Shown here: in pieces, positions 38,346 through 47,639 of the stretch
How the letters are laid out: each line of letters opens with the position of its first letter
Position numbering within the stretch: the stretch's first letter is position 1
Assembly: GCA_030148725.1 (NCBI GenBank)
Contig: JASBSU010000004.1
Coordinates: forward strand, 1-64,000
Source of the DNA: Hyphomicrobium sp.
GTDB lineage: Bacteria; Pseudomonadota; Alphaproteobacteria; Rhizobiales; Hyphomicrobiaceae
Length of the DNA: 64,000 bases
Direction of reading: 5' to 3'
The notes under the pieces: model-generated
Told to the model about the DNA's origin: nothing
Database searches by the model: none
The model's input: only the letters and a program-made list of their open reading frames with translations
Position numbers and translations under genes: made by a program

Positions 38346-38804
38346 ATGGACGTACAGATGATCGAAAAGCGCTCGGTGCAGCTGGCATCCGGCGCAACAC
38401 ACACGTTCCCGGCCGGCTGGACCGGTCAGGTTCCAAACGATATCGCCGCGCAGTGGATCGGGGAGGGCGCCGCCGTGTCGGTGCTCGGCAACTCCGCGCA
38501 GGGCTTCACGCCGGAGCAGCACGCCATTCTTGCGCTCGTCGCCGACGAGACACTGCGGCTCGCAGGTGAGCATCAGGCGTTGCAGGGCGGCGAAGGCGAC
38601 CCGACGGGCGGTGAACCTACCGACACCGACGAGCAGGAAACTGAGGACCCTGCCGAGCTGCAGCTCGACGACCTGACCAAGGTCGAACTCGTCGAGTTGG
38701 CCGCTGGCCGCATCGACGGTGCCGCTCGCATGAACAAGGCGGACCTGGTGGCGGCACTGAAGGCACTTCCGGCGCCCGCCGCCCAGGAAGAGCCCGCCGC
38801 CTGA
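38346..38804 (+). CDS. Hypothetical structural protein after capsid (gpFI position)
   Basis: 152 residues from the ATG at 38346 (GGGGGA upstream). An N-terminal beta part (VQLASGATHTFPAGWTGQVP), an acidic linker and a C-terminal helix pair that reads like a HeH/LEM-type motif (TKVELVELAAGRIDGAARMNKADLVAAL). Position matches lambda FI, a packaging accessory with no strict sequence conservation. Confidence 0.55.
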   Translation: MDVQMIEKRSVQLASGATHTFPAGWTGQVPNDIAAQWIGEGAAVSVLGNSAQGFTPEQHAILALVADETLRLAGEHQALQGGEGDPTGGEPTDTDEQETEDPAELQLDDLTKVELVELAAGRIDGAARMNKADLVAALKALPAPAAQEEPAA

Positions 38805-39187
38805 TGCCGTCGCCGTTCTCGGCCGCGCTTGCGGCTATGGAGCCGCGGCTCGACCAGCACATGGGTGAGCGGATCGTCATCACGCCAATGGGCAGAGGCG
38901 ACTTCGCGCGCGCCGCCGACACCACGCGCCCGGTGATCGACGTAACCGGTCTGGTCGATTTCGTCGACCCGTCGTCAGCCGATATCGCCCGGCTTGAGGC
39001 GCGCGTGCCTTATGAGGAACTCGAGGCGGAAATCCGCCGCGAGGTGCTGCCAGCCGGTGCCGAGGTCCGAAAGGATGACGCGGTCACGCTGACCGAGCGG
39101 CCGGGCCAAAGCTACAAGGTAGGCCGCGTCGACAAGTCGGATCCATCGCGGCTGCGCATCAATCTCGTGAAGATCGGAACGGACTGA
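38804..39187 (+). CDS. Head-tail connector/stopper-like protein
   Basis: 127 residues, TGATG overlap. Helical N-terminus and a beta C-terminus (PGQSYKVGRVDKSDPSRLRI) as in head-completion/FII-like connector proteins. Assigned by position between capsid and tail genes. Confidence 0.6.
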   Translation: MPSPFSAALAAMEPRLDQHMGERIVITPMGRGDFARAADTTRPVIDVTGLVDFVDPSSADIARLEARVPYEELEAEIRREVLPAGAEVRKDDAVTLTERPGQSYKVGRVDKSDPSRLRINLVKIGTD

Positions 39188-39190
39188 GAT

Positions 39191-39994
39191 ATGTCGCTCG
39201 CCCGCGAAGCCCTCCGCCTGTGCACGGTGCGCGCGCTGCGCGGCGCAACGCTGGTGGGGCAACGCGTGCACGATTCCGAGCAGGGGCCGGTAGAAGACTA
39301 CGTCAAAGACAAGTCTGAGCCGGTTGTGGTCGTCTACACAGACGACTGCACGACGGCCACGACTGAACAGCGACAGCTTTTCAATGGCGGCAAGCAGGAC
39401 CTGGTTATCGAGATTCTGGTGACCACCCGCATGAAGGTGAAGCTGCCAGCGACCGACGACGAGCCTGAGCAGGAAGCCGATGTTCTAACGCCGATCGAGA
39501 CCGACGCTGCGATGGAGTTCACCATCGGCGTCATCTCGCGGCAGATCGCCGTGGCGCTGACGGACCCGACAAGCCCGTGGGCCGAAATGTGGCGCGAGTT
39601 CGCTGCCACGATCACAAACCGGCAGGACCGCCGAGGGTCGTCAATGCGTGACGGCGTGCGCTTCGCCGGCCGTCAGATCGTGCTCACGGTGGATTTACTG
39701 CGCGATCCCGTACCCGGCGCCGGGATCGCAGCCACGTCGACCTGGGCTCGGTTTCTTGCTCTGGTCGACAATACGCCGGATCTGGCGCTCATCGCGCCGG
39801 CCTTGCACGCTCTCATTGAGGGCGGCGACGTCGACCTGCCGGAGTGGCAACTTCTGCGCGGCGGCTATGGCATGACTCTGGCGGAAGCTCAGGCGCTGCA
39901 ACTGGCGCCGCCTGCGCCCGCTCAGGCGACGTCACCGCCTTTCGCAGAGGTGACGGCCGACACTCACGCGGTTCCGCCGGGGACGCTGCCGTGA
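39191..39994 (+). CDS. Hypothetical head-tail/tail completion protein
   Basis: 267 residues. Starts LAREALRLCTVRALRGATLV and has a central beta domain (QDLVIEILVTTRMKV) similar in order to neck/tail-terminator proteins. The C-terminal 30 residues are Pro-rich. The stop overlaps the next GTG by 4 bases. No firm family. Confidence 0.5.
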   Translation: MSLAREALRLCTVRALRGATLVGQRVHDSEQGPVEDYVKDKSEPVVVVYTDDCTTATTEQRQLFNGGKQDLVIEILVTTRMKVKLPATDDEPEQEADVLTPIETDAAMEFTIGVISRQIAVALTDPTSPWAEMWREFAATITNRQDRRGSSMRDGVRFAGRQIVLTVDLLRDPVPGAGIAATSTWARFLALVDNTPDLALIAPALHALIEGGDVDLPEWQLLRGGYGMTLAEAQALQLAPPAPAQATSPPFAEVTADTHAVPPGTLP

Positions 39995-40497
39995 GCCTGC
40001 CGAAGTTCATCGTCGATCTCTACCACCGCGTCGAGGAGATAGAGCGGCGGCTGGAGAACCGATCGCGCAAAGGCAAGGTTGTCGAGGTCGACGCAGAAAA
40101 AGGCGTCGCAAGGGTCGCCCTCGGCAAGGACCCCGCGACGGGGCAGCCCTACCTGTCGCCGCTGATCCCGTGGAAAGAAATTTCGATGGGCTCCATCAAG
40201 ACGCACTTTCCGCCATCGGTAGGCGAACAGGTCGTTATCGAGTCCGATTCCGGCGACTTCACCGATGCGGTTATAGGCAATTCGTTGCCATCGAACGCGA
40301 ACCCGCGCCCGCACAACAAGGCCGGCGAGGCGATGATAAAGATCGGCGACAAGCACACGATCCTGATGACGCCCGACAAGTTCGAGCACACGGTCGGGAG
40401 CAAGAAGGTGACGTCCGGCAAGATCGAGTTCGAGAAGGAGAACTCCTCGATCACCACGCAGCCGAGTGTGCCGGCGGCCGACATTCCGATGAGCTGA
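39991..40497 (+). CDS. V: Baseplate spike/assembly protein V (gpV/gp45-like)
   Basis: 168 residues from GTG. An N-terminal helix (IVDLYHRVEEIERRLENR), the OB-fold (VVEVDAEKGVARVALGK through GEQVVIESDSGDF) and a beta-helix needle (GDKHTILMTPDKFEHTVGSK). Trimer forms the membrane-piercing spike under the tail tube. The PAAR gene two genes on would cap it. Confidence 0.85.
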   Translation: MSLPKFIVDLYHRVEEIERRLENRSRKGKVVEVDAEKGVARVALGKDPATGQPYLSPLIPWKEISMGSIKTHFPPSVGEQVVIESDSGDFTDAVIGNSLPSNANPRPHNKAGEAMIKIGDKHTILMTPDKFEHTVGSKKVTSGKIEFEKENSSITTQPSVPAADIPMS

Positions 40498-40500
40498 CGC

Positions 40501-40896
40501 ATGAACATGCCCCCGGAGATATTGGCGGCCATGAAGGCGCAGATCGTCGACCCGGCCCGCGGATGGCGGATCGTATCGGTGAGCGATGATGAGCACCGTG
40601 AAACGTCCGTAGCTGACGTCGGCGGCGTACCGACACCAACCGAGACGGTAACGCGGACGGCAACGCTGACGCTTCAGAGTGCGGTGATGGGTAAGGCGAT
40701 CATCATCATGCTGGCCGGAGACGGCGAGGGTGGCGACTGGTCGCGCGGCAATGCTTTCTTCGGCAGTAACACGATGGCATTCAACGACGTCCAACTGCTG
40801 ACGTGGTGCAAGAACGCCATCGCCGCTTTGCAGCCGGTCGCCGTCGCCGGCGTGCTTACAGAGTTCTTCGGGCCCCTACCAGAGGATGCCGGCTGA
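40501..40896 (+). CDS. Hypothetical baseplate-region protein
   Basis: 131 residues between spike and PAAR genes; TGATG overlap with the PAAR gene. Beta-rich middle (VTRTATLTLQSAVMGKAIII) and a terminal hydrophobic helix pair. No family recognised; location suggests a baseplate or spike chaperone role. Confidence 0.5.
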   Translation: MNMPPEILAAMKAQIVDPARGWRIVSVSDDEHRETSVADVGGVPTPTETVTRTATLTLQSAVMGKAIIIMLAGDGEGGDWSRGNAFFGSNTMAFNDVQLLTWCKNAIAALQPVAVAGVLTEFFGPLPEDAG

Positions 40897-41168
40897 TGTT
40901 TGGTGTGGCCAGGCGGTCGATGGACACGGCGGCCGGGGCGCAAATCGGTGCCAACCAGACGCTCGTCACGGTTCAGGGGATGCTCTGGATGGTGCGCGGT
41001 GACGTGAATACTCCGCACGGCTTTTTCCCCCATGTGCCTGGCGGCGACAACATGGCGGAAGGGTCGAGCTTCGTATCGATCAACGGCATCCCGGTTTGCC
41101 GACAAGGGCACAAGGCTGGCTGTGGGCACCCGACCACGGGCGCGGACTGGTTCAAAATTTCAGACTGA
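40896..41168 (+). CDS. PAAR-domain spike tip protein
   Basis: 90 residues from the ATG at 40896. Contains the PAAR pattern: SMDTAAGAQIG, HGFFPHVPGGDNMAEGSS, then INGIPVCRQGHKAGCGHPTT with the Cys/His ligands for the tip metal. PAAR proteins cap the gpV spike and sharpen it. A free-standing PAAR gene is normal in myoviruses and type VI systems. Confidence 0.85.
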   Translation: MFGVARRSMDTAAGAQIGANQTLVTVQGMLWMVRGDVNTPHGFFPHVPGGDNMAEGSSFVSINGIPVCRQGHKAGCGHPTTGADWFKISD

Positions 41169-41179
41169 GGGACAGGGAT

Positions 41180-41371
41180 ATGGCTGACGAAAAGAAGCTG
41201 TTCGAGTTCACCGAGGCGGGGTTCTATGCCGGCGACTTCTACAAAGTCGGTGCTCAGATCCGACTGTTCCCAAAGCAGGCGCAGCACGAGCTGCACCGCA
41301 TGAAGGAAGTCGTCCCGCCCGCAACTCCCGCTGATGAGCCGAAGGGCCGCCGCTCGCGGGTCAAGGCGTAA
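41180..41371 (+). CDS. Small tail/baseplate-region protein
   Basis: 63 residues from the ATG at 41180. Compact beta segment (GFYAGDFYKVGAQIRLFP) and a basic tail, like the small entry-type proteins found beside gp25 in alphaproteobacterial phages. Function unknown. A related small protein is at 46335-46523 (both have a KVxxxIRLxP-type motif). Confidence 0.5.
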   Translation: MADEKKLFEFTEAGFYAGDFYKVGAQIRLFPKQAQHELHRMKEVVPPATPADEPKGRRSRVKA

Positions 41372-41374
41372 GGC

Positions 41375-41779
41375 ATGCCGGACTCGATCGGCATCAATCG
41401 GCGCACTGGCAAGGTGCTCGTCGATTGGGAGCACGTTAAGCAGTCGATCGAGGACATTCTGGAGACACGCGTGCTGACGCGCGTCATGCGTCGTAACTAC
41501 GGCTCGAATGTGCCGAAGCTAATCGATGCGCCGATGAACGACTACTCGCTGCTGATGTTCTACGTGGCGACCGCCGAGGCGCTCGACCTTTGGGAGCCGC
41601 GTTTCAAGTTGCTGGAGGTGTATTTCGTCGATGCCAGCGCAGCCGGTAACACGAGCCTTAGGCTGATTGGGGACTACCTGCCGCGCGGGCATCTCGGCGA
41701 CCCGACACCGTCCAATGCTGAAAGCCTCGTCATCGACATCGTTCAACTCGCCGAGCGCGGATTTAGGAGCGTGATGTGA
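41375..41779 (+). CDS. W: Baseplate wedge protein W (gp25-like)
   Basis: 134 residues. GINRRTGKVLVDWEHVKQSI, then ILETRVLTRVMRRNYGSNVP is the gp25/gpW core, ending in a beta hairpin. Part of the baseplate wedge that triggers sheath contraction. Overlaps gpJ by 4 bases. Confidence 0.85.
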   Translation: MPDSIGINRRTGKVLVDWEHVKQSIEDILETRVLTRVMRRNYGSNVPKLIDAPMNDYSLLMFYVATAEALDLWEPRFKLLEVYFVDASAAGNTSLRLIGDYLPRGHLGDPTPSNAESLVIDIVQLAERGFRSVM

Positions 41780-42672
41780 GCGGGTTTACCGTCGTCAGCC
41801 TCAATAACCTGGCAAAGCCGGCCGTCGTCGAGGAACTGTATTACGAGGCTATTCTGGCGTTGGTGAAAGCCGATGTCGTCGCGCGACTCAAGGAACTCGG
41901 GCTCGATTACAACGTCGCCATGCTGGAGAGCGATCCAGCAGTGAAGGTGCTCGAGGTAGCGGCGTACCGCGAAACGCTGCTGCGGGCGCGCGTCAATGAC
42001 GCCGTTCGCTCGGTGATGTTGGCATTTGCGCACGGCACAGACCTTGACCACAAGGGTGCCGATTTCGCCGTCGCGCGCATGGTCATGGGCACGGATCCGG
42101 ACACGGGCGCACCCATCATGGAGGACGACGAGCGCTTCCGCCGACGCTTGCAGCTGGCGCCCGAGGCCTTCGCGACGACTGGCTCCAGAGGGGCCTACAT
42201 CTTTCATGCTCTCAGCGTCGATCCGTCGGTGAAGGACGCGTGGGCTTATTGCCCGCAAGGTCCGGCGGATGGACGTGTCGACACCATCCTTGCCGGCTTC
42301 AATGGCGAGCAGGTGTCAGACGCGGTCATCGCGAAGCTGAAGCGCGTCTTCGAGCGCGAAGACACCGTCCCGCTCACCGACATCAAGGTCGTGCGGCGCG
42401 CGACGCGCGTCGACTACCAGGCCGCGGTGACCGTCAAGCTGCAGTACGGGTTCGACCCGCTGACCATCAAGACGCAGATTGAGCAGCGCATCGCAAAATA
42501 TGCTGCCGAGCGGCACAAGATCGGCGCTGAGGTCTATCGACCCGGCATTTCGGCTGCGGCCTTCATCACGGGGGTGGAGACGGTGACGGTGACGTCACCC
42601 GCCGCGGACGTCGTCTGCTCAGACGACCAGATCCCATTCATGACGGGCCGAACCGTCACCATCGAGGCGTGA
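41776..42672 (+). CDS. J: Baseplate protein J
   Basis: 298 residues with a GTG start. LNDLAKPAVVEELYYEAIL-type N-terminus, ARVNDAVRSVMLAFAHGTDLDHKGADFAV core, and the C-terminal beta repeats. Links wedge to tail fibres. Next to gpW and gpI in the P2 order. Confidence 0.9.
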   Translation: MSGFTVVSLNNLAKPAVVEELYYEAILALVKADVVARLKELGLDYNVAMLESDPAVKVLEVAAYRETLLRARVNDAVRSVMLAFAHGTDLDHKGADFAVARMVMGTDPDTGAPIMEDDERFRRRLQLAPEAFATTGSRGAYIFHALSVDPSVKDAWAYCPQGPADGRVDTILAGFNGEQVSDAVIAKLKRVFEREDTVPLTDIKVVRRATRVDYQAAVTVKLQYGFDPLTIKTQIEQRIAKYAAERHKIGAEVYRPGISAAAFITGVETVTVTSPAADVVCSDDQIPFMTGRTVTIEA

Positions 42673-42679
42673 GGACCGC

Positions 42680-43888
42680 ATGACCGCGCAGGCTTTCGAC
42701 CTGCTGCCGCCCAACGCCACGCCCTACGAGCGCGGCCTGGCGCGGGGCACGCGGCGTCTCATCGACGTGCCTACGCCTATCGCGGAGGCTTTCCGCCCCT
42801 ACGAGACGCCGGCGGAAATTTTGCCGTTCCTTGCATGGGAACGCTCGGTCGATATCTGGAACGAACACTGGCCGGATGCCACTAAGCGGAACGTAACTGC
42901 GCGCTCTTTCCCGCTGCACAAGCGCAAGGGCACCGCCTACGCCATCCGCGAGTACGTCCGCTATGCCGGCGGGACGGTGACCGACATCATCGTGCCGCCG
43001 CAGAAGGTGTTCTCCGGGCCGTCGCTCACGCGCGAGCAGCGCGAGGCATGGCTTGAAAAGCTGCCGCAGGTGCGGGCGTGGCGCATTCAGGAGCGTGCGC
43101 CGTCTCCGCCGGTCAAAGCCTACTATGGCGGCCAGCGCCACGCGCATTTCATCGAGAACTCGTTCTCGGTCCCTTCAGATGCGCTTTCGCGCCGCAAGCG
43201 GCGCGTTCGCTGGGTCGTCGATGGCGTCGAGACCGAGACGACCGTTACGGAGTTCGGCAGCTATTTTCGGCTGCACATCGCTGCGCCGGCCGGCCGCCGC
43301 GTGTTTTCTGGCGGTATCATGGGGAGCGGCAAGTTCTTCATCCCGAGCGATGCGCGCAAGCGACTGGTGACCATTCAGCCGACGCCGGTACAGCCCTGGC
43401 GCGGTGCGATCGGCCCGACGCTAGAAGCGGTTACTGCTGAGCCCGAGCGCGTTGCCCAGCGAAAGACGGGCGGTGGCGGCGTGTTTTCCGGCGGGTTCTG
43501 CGGCACCGAATGTTTTGCGCCGTCGACCGCGCGAGCGCGTGTCTTTGAGCGTTATGCCGTCAAAGACGGATCGCGTCCGACGCGCTCACCGGCAATTCAG
43601 TTCATGGGCGTCGGTCGGTATGGCTTTCCAGCACACACGGCGCACATCTCTGTCTCCATCCCCGGCAAGCGGCCGAAGCGCCAAGCCGGCGACGGACTTC
43701 TACTGCCCCGCGAGCGATTCTGGATTCCCTCGACAGCCAAGGAACGCGTCGACGGGGTCCGCAAGGCGATCGTCTCCGCGAAGCGGCTCTCCGACAAAAT
43801 CCTGATCCGAACGGGCCCCACGTCCAAGTTCATAGCCGGCAAGGTCTTCCGCGCCGGCGACACCTTCATCGTCGGCCGACCGAACTAG
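42680..43888 (+). CDS. I: Tail protein I with an extended repeat-containing C-terminus
   Basis: 402 residues; P2 gpI is about half this. Residues 1-150 are the gpI domain (LLPPNATPYERGLARGTRRL, LPFLAWERSVDIWNEHWPD, RKGTAYAIREYVRYAGGTV). Residues 150-400 hold about four repeats of a beta motif with FxxPSxAxxR (FFIPSDARKRL, CFAPSTARARV, FWIPSTAKERV). The extension may dock a fibre. Confidence 0.8.
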   Translation: MTAQAFDLLPPNATPYERGLARGTRRLIDVPTPIAEAFRPYETPAEILPFLAWERSVDIWNEHWPDATKRNVTARSFPLHKRKGTAYAIREYVRYAGGTVTDIIVPPQKVFSGPSLTREQREAWLEKLPQVRAWRIQERAPSPPVKAYYGGQRHAHFIENSFSVPSDALSRRKRRVRWVVDGVETETTVTEFGSYFRLHIAAPAGRRVFSGGIMGSGKFFIPSDARKRLVTIQPTPVQPWRGAIGPTLEAVTAEPERVAQRKTGGGGVFSGGFCGTECFAPSTARARVFERYAVKDGSRPTRSPAIQFMGVGRYGFPAHTAHISVSIPGKRPKRQAGDGLLLPRERFWIPSTAKERVDGVRKAIVSAKRLSDKILIRTGPTSKFIAGKVFRAGDTFIVGRPN

Positions 43889-43897
43889 AGGACCATC

Positions 43898-46174
43898 ATG
43901 CAGAAGCAGCCCATTTTCGCCGACTACCGCGAGCAGCAGGCGATCGACCACACGCGTATCAGCGAGTTTGCCTCCGACACCTTCGCGAAGCTGGTCGGTG
44001 ATGCGGTTACCGCGTCGCGGCGCTATGCCGGTTTTACGACTGTGAAGAGTTCTCTGGCCGAGGTTCAGGTTCAGCCCGGGCGCTTCTATGATGCCGACGG
44101 CAAGATGTACGGCCGCGCGTCGACCACGACACAGTCGATGCTGCCGTACCTGGCGGCGGCTTCGAAGCGGATCGTCGCGCTGTCGGCTTCCGGTCAGGCG
44201 AATGAGACGGAGGTCATCGAGCGCGACATCCTCGTCGACGTCGAGCAGGACATCCGCGAGCCGCAGTCCGTTGCCACGGTTCTGAGCAACGACGCGGTGA
44301 TATCGTTCGTGCAGGGAACGGAATCGGCCGATCCGCAGCCGCCCGCCCTTCCGTCTACGCACGTCGCCATTGCCTACATCCTGCTCGATACGACGCAGGT
44401 GGTATCGGTGACGATGCTGACCGACCACCGCATCGAGTCCACCGAGCGGCTGGATCAGCGATCGAAGTCTCTCGAGGCTTTCCGCGCCAACATCGAGCCG
44501 CGCGTCAACTCGCTGGCGTCCGACCTCGCCGCGCTTGCGAACAAGCTGAGCCAGAAGGGCCAGTCCAACCTCATCGTGCAGCTCATGCAGGACATGGGCC
44601 GCGTGAAGGCGCGCCTGGAGATCCCGGACGATGCCGTCGACTACGGCGCCGATCGCTTCCTCGACCTGTCGGAAAGCGACCACGCTAACGCTGCGGCGCT
44701 GGGCTACGACTGCCTCGTGGAGGAGGGCGTTCGCTTCCCCGATGCCAACGCCGACGAGTTCGAAATGGACATCTTCTCGGCGAACGATCCGAATGCGGCC
44801 AAGGCCGCGAACGGCCTCCTGCTGCCGGCGTACGAGTCCATCCTCAAGATGCAGATTGGACCTTACCATTCTGACCTCGGCATTGCGCAGTACGGGTTCC
44901 AGACCTTCGACATCGTGCAGCGCTCGATGTCGCGCCAGCGCATTCGCTACGGCTCCGTCTTCACTGTCTGCACCAACAACGCCTGGTGGCAGTCCGGTAG
45001 CTTCGACTCGACCACCGGCACCTTCCAGAAGAACGGCGAGACGTTCGAACTTGTCGGCCTCGAAGCCAACCACGGGGCTGGACACGAGATCTTGCGGCTT
45101 CGTCAGATCTGGGTCGACACGTACAGCGAGCCCTATTGGGACTACGTCGTCACCGAGCATTCCGTCACCGGTGCGCAGGTCGCGCAGACGTTCCTCGTCG
45201 CGAACGATATGTGGCTGACGCGGCTCGGGTTCTTCCTCACGGTCAAGGCGGCGAACGAGGCCGTACAACTTACGGTCTGCGAGATCACGAACGGCGTGCC
45301 TGATCTCGATAAGGCGATCCTGCACCAGACGGTGCCGCACGGCAGCCTTGAGGTGAACGGCTTCACGCGCGTCAACGTCACCCCGACGTTCCTCAAGTCC
45401 GGCAAGCGCTACGCCCTGGTGCTGACGTCGAATGCCAACCACAAGATCGGCATGGCATCCGGCCAGCAGTATCTCGACGGCACGTTCTTCTATTCGACCG
45501 ACGGCGCCTATTTCCAGGGCGACCTGACGAAAGACATGCTGCTCGAAATCTGGGGCGCTCGCTTTGCCGCGCCGCAGGTCACCATCGAGTTGGAGCCGAT
45601 CAACCTCGACGGCGGCATCCGCAACATCGACGTCCTCGCCGGTCTCATCAAGCCGGCATCTACCGACCTGATCCTCGAGGTTCGGCCGTCCGGCTCTGGC
45701 GCATGGATACCGCTGGTGGTCGAGGACCTGTCGGCCTTCAACGCGACACCGCCGCTGGCGCAATATCGTGCACGCTTTGTCGGTACGCGCGACATGATGC
45801 CGGGTCTGATGCTCTCCGGCAGCCGGGTGAAGATCTCGCGCCCGAAGACCGCCTTTAAGCACGTGTCGACCGTCATCACGCTCGGCTCGGCCTCGGACGA
45901 CATCTACGTGAAGCTGATCGCAGAAGGGTTCGACGACACGCCGCACGATCTCACTTGTCAGCTCCGCGACATCGTCGGCGCCGTGACTGAGAATGCGGAC
46001 GCAACGACGACCGTCGTGCTGCCGGACCTGCCGAACGTTCCGAAACGCATCGAGCGGACGTTCCGCTTCCAGCTGACGACGCCGCGCTCGACGTTCCGAC
46101 TGATCACCAGCGGAATGACGAACTCAGCCGGCAACACGTTCAACGTGTCCGAGCGAGTGCATTGGGCGCTTTGA
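43898..46174 (+). CDS. Large baseplate/tail-fibre protein (DUF4815-like)
   Basis: 758 residues. N-terminus (YREQQAIDHTRISEF, VQPGRFYDADGKMYG) fits DUF4815-like phage proteins that follow gpI. A long helical part sits around 190-240 and beta sandwich domains follow. Likely the base of the tail fibre. Followed by a 160-bp gap with dispersed repeat copy C. Confidence 0.7.
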   Translation: MQKQPIFADYREQQAIDHTRISEFASDTFAKLVGDAVTASRRYAGFTTVKSSLAEVQVQPGRFYDADGKMYGRASTTTQSMLPYLAAASKRIVALSASGQANETEVIERDILVDVEQDIREPQSVATVLSNDAVISFVQGTESADPQPPALPSTHVAIAYILLDTTQVVSVTMLTDHRIESTERLDQRSKSLEAFRANIEPRVNSLASDLAALANKLSQKGQSNLIVQLMQDMGRVKARLEIPDDAVDYGADRFLDLSESDHANAAALGYDCLVEEGVRFPDANADEFEMDIFSANDPNAAKAANGLLLPAYESILKMQIGPYHSDLGIAQYGFQTFDIVQRSMSRQRIRYGSVFTVCTNNAWWQSGSFDSTTGTFQKNGETFELVGLEANHGAGHEILRLRQIWVDTYSEPYWDYVVTEHSVTGAQVAQTFLVANDMWLTRLGFFLTVKAANEAVQLTVCEITNGVPDLDKAILHQTVPHGSLEVNGFTRVNVTPTFLKSGKRYALVLTSNANHKIGMASGQQYLDGTFFYSTDGAYFQGDLTKDMLLEIWGARFAAPQVTIELEPINLDGGIRNIDVLAGLIKPASTDLILEVRPSGSGAWIPLVVEDLSAFNATPPLAQYRARFVGTRDMMPGLMLSGSRVKISRPKTAFKHVSTVITLGSASDDIYVKLIAEGFDDTPHDLTCQLRDIVGAVTENADATTTVVLPDLPNVPKRIERTFRFQLTTPRSTFRLITSGMTNSAGNTFNVSERVHWAL

Positions 46175-46204
46175 TTCTATGGTGACGCGAGCGGTTAGAG
46201 CCTC

Positions 46205-46292
46205 GCTCGACAGATAGCGGTGCCGGGCTGATGGCCGGCGCTCGCATCGTGCGGATGCGCGTCTCCGACACGACGCGCCCTTGGCGCCTGGC
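46205..46292 (+). repeat. Dispersed repeat, copy C (split)
   Basis: Left part GCTCGA...GCCGGCGCTCGC (to 46245) and right part GCGCCCTTGGCGCCTG (46275-46290), separated by about 29 bp not in copies A or B. The left part also aligns with copy D. It lies in the gap before the ATG at 46335. Confidence 0.55.
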
Positions 46293-46334
46293 GGCCACAC
46301 GCAAGCGGCAACGAAAACCAAACGGAGAACCAAC

Positions 46335-46523
46335 ATGGCGAAGAAGAAACCGGCTGAGACGCCGGCGTTCGCGGCGATCGAGCCGGACGCAATCTACAAG
46401 GTGCAATTGGCGCGCGCCGTGCCGTTCGGCCGCATGATCCTGCGACCGCAGGACGAGGTGAAGCTGAAGGGCAAAGTCGTCGTCGACCTCGGCGATGCCG
46501 TGACGTCCTACGAGAAGCTCTAA
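46335..46523 (+). CDS. Small tail-region protein
   Basis: 62 residues from the ATG at 46335. IYKVQLARAVPFGRMILRPQ then KLKGKVVVDLGDAV: a small beta protein with a Lys-rich start. Probably belongs with the fibre proteins; function unknown. Confidence 0.5.
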   Translation: MAKKKPAETPAFAAIEPDAIYKVQLARAVPFGRMILRPQDEVKLKGKVVVDLGDAVTSYEKL

Positions 46524-46541
46524 GTCCCAGAGGGCCGCGGC

Positions 46542-47626
46542 ATGCGCCTATCGAACGTTACCGAATCCGGCGGGGCGATAACCTCGGCGATCCTGCGTTC
46601 TGGGATCGGCGGTTCGAGGACATCGATAACCGCCTGCATGCGCGCGAGCTCGACGGTGAGCGCATCGACCGGGCCGTCGACGATCTGACGGCGGTGGGGC
46701 TGCAGCGCCTCGACGACACCTTCACGCCGGTAATTCAGGAAGCGATTGCGCAGCTGGAGAGCGTGGGCGCGCGCTTCGAAGCCGAAAGCCTGACCGAGAA
46801 CGAGATCGGGCTTGGCGAGATGACGTTTGTCATCACGCCGGGCACGCGCGCCTCGTGGGTGGTCACAGACTACGTGGCCATCTCGGCGATCGACGACCCG
46901 GATCACGGGCTTATCGCCGGTGTGGTGAGCTACGACCGCACGACCGGCATTCTTGTCGTGGATGTCACCGGCGCCATCGGCGATGGCCTGTTCGATGCAT
47001 GGAAAATCCGCGTTTCGGCGCCGCCCGACCTAGAGCACGCGACGCGCACCGACAATCCGCATCTAACGACGGCGGCGCAGGTCGGTGCGTACACGACGGG
47101 GCAGACCGATGCCGCCATCGCAGCGGCTCTGGCGGGCTATTCTCCGCCGGCGCATGGGCATGTCATTGCAGACGTCACGGGTTTGCAGACGGCGCTGGAC
47201 GGCAAGGCGGCGACGGGGCACGGCCATGCCATCGCGGAAGTGACGGGGCTGCAGGCGGCGCTGGACAGCAAGGAGGCAGCGGACGCCGACATCCTGAAGA
47301 AAGACGTCTCGGCGACGCTGACCGTTGGGTACAAGTCCACGAGCTACAACGCCGGGACGATTACCAGCGGGACGCTGACGCCCGCCGTCGCGAACGGCAA
47401 CCTTCAGCACTACACCAACAACGGCGCCCACACGTTGGCGCCTTACGCTGACGCCACGACGATGATCATCGACGTGACCAATGGCGCATCAGCCGGCGTC
47501 ATCACGACGTCGGGGTTCAACAAGACGACGGGCGACACGCGCACCAGCACCAACGGCCACAAATTCCGGCTGTTCATCTCCGTCGCCAACGGCGGATCGC
47601 ACATTCACACGCAGGCGCTGCAGTAA
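46542..47626 (+). CDS. Tail fibre protein with repeats; start disrupted
   Basis: Good coding runs from about 46551 (IERYRIRRGDNLGDPAFWDR) to the stop at 47626, but the ATG at 46542 with an AGAGGG site is two bases out of frame. Removing the GC after ATG would give a natural start, so a 2-bp insertion or assembly error is likely; otherwise the first in-frame start is GTG at 46694. The middle has repeats of HGHxIAxVTGLQxALDxK, typical of fibres, and the end is beta-rich. Confidence 0.65.
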
Positions 47627-47639
47627 GGAACGCTTCGGG

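Noticed and set aside
43700-45946. 748-aa open frame on the minus strand
   Set aside because: It lies opposite the large fibre-base gene; high-GC codon use opens antisense frames, and the product is Arg/Val/Asp-rich with no domain.
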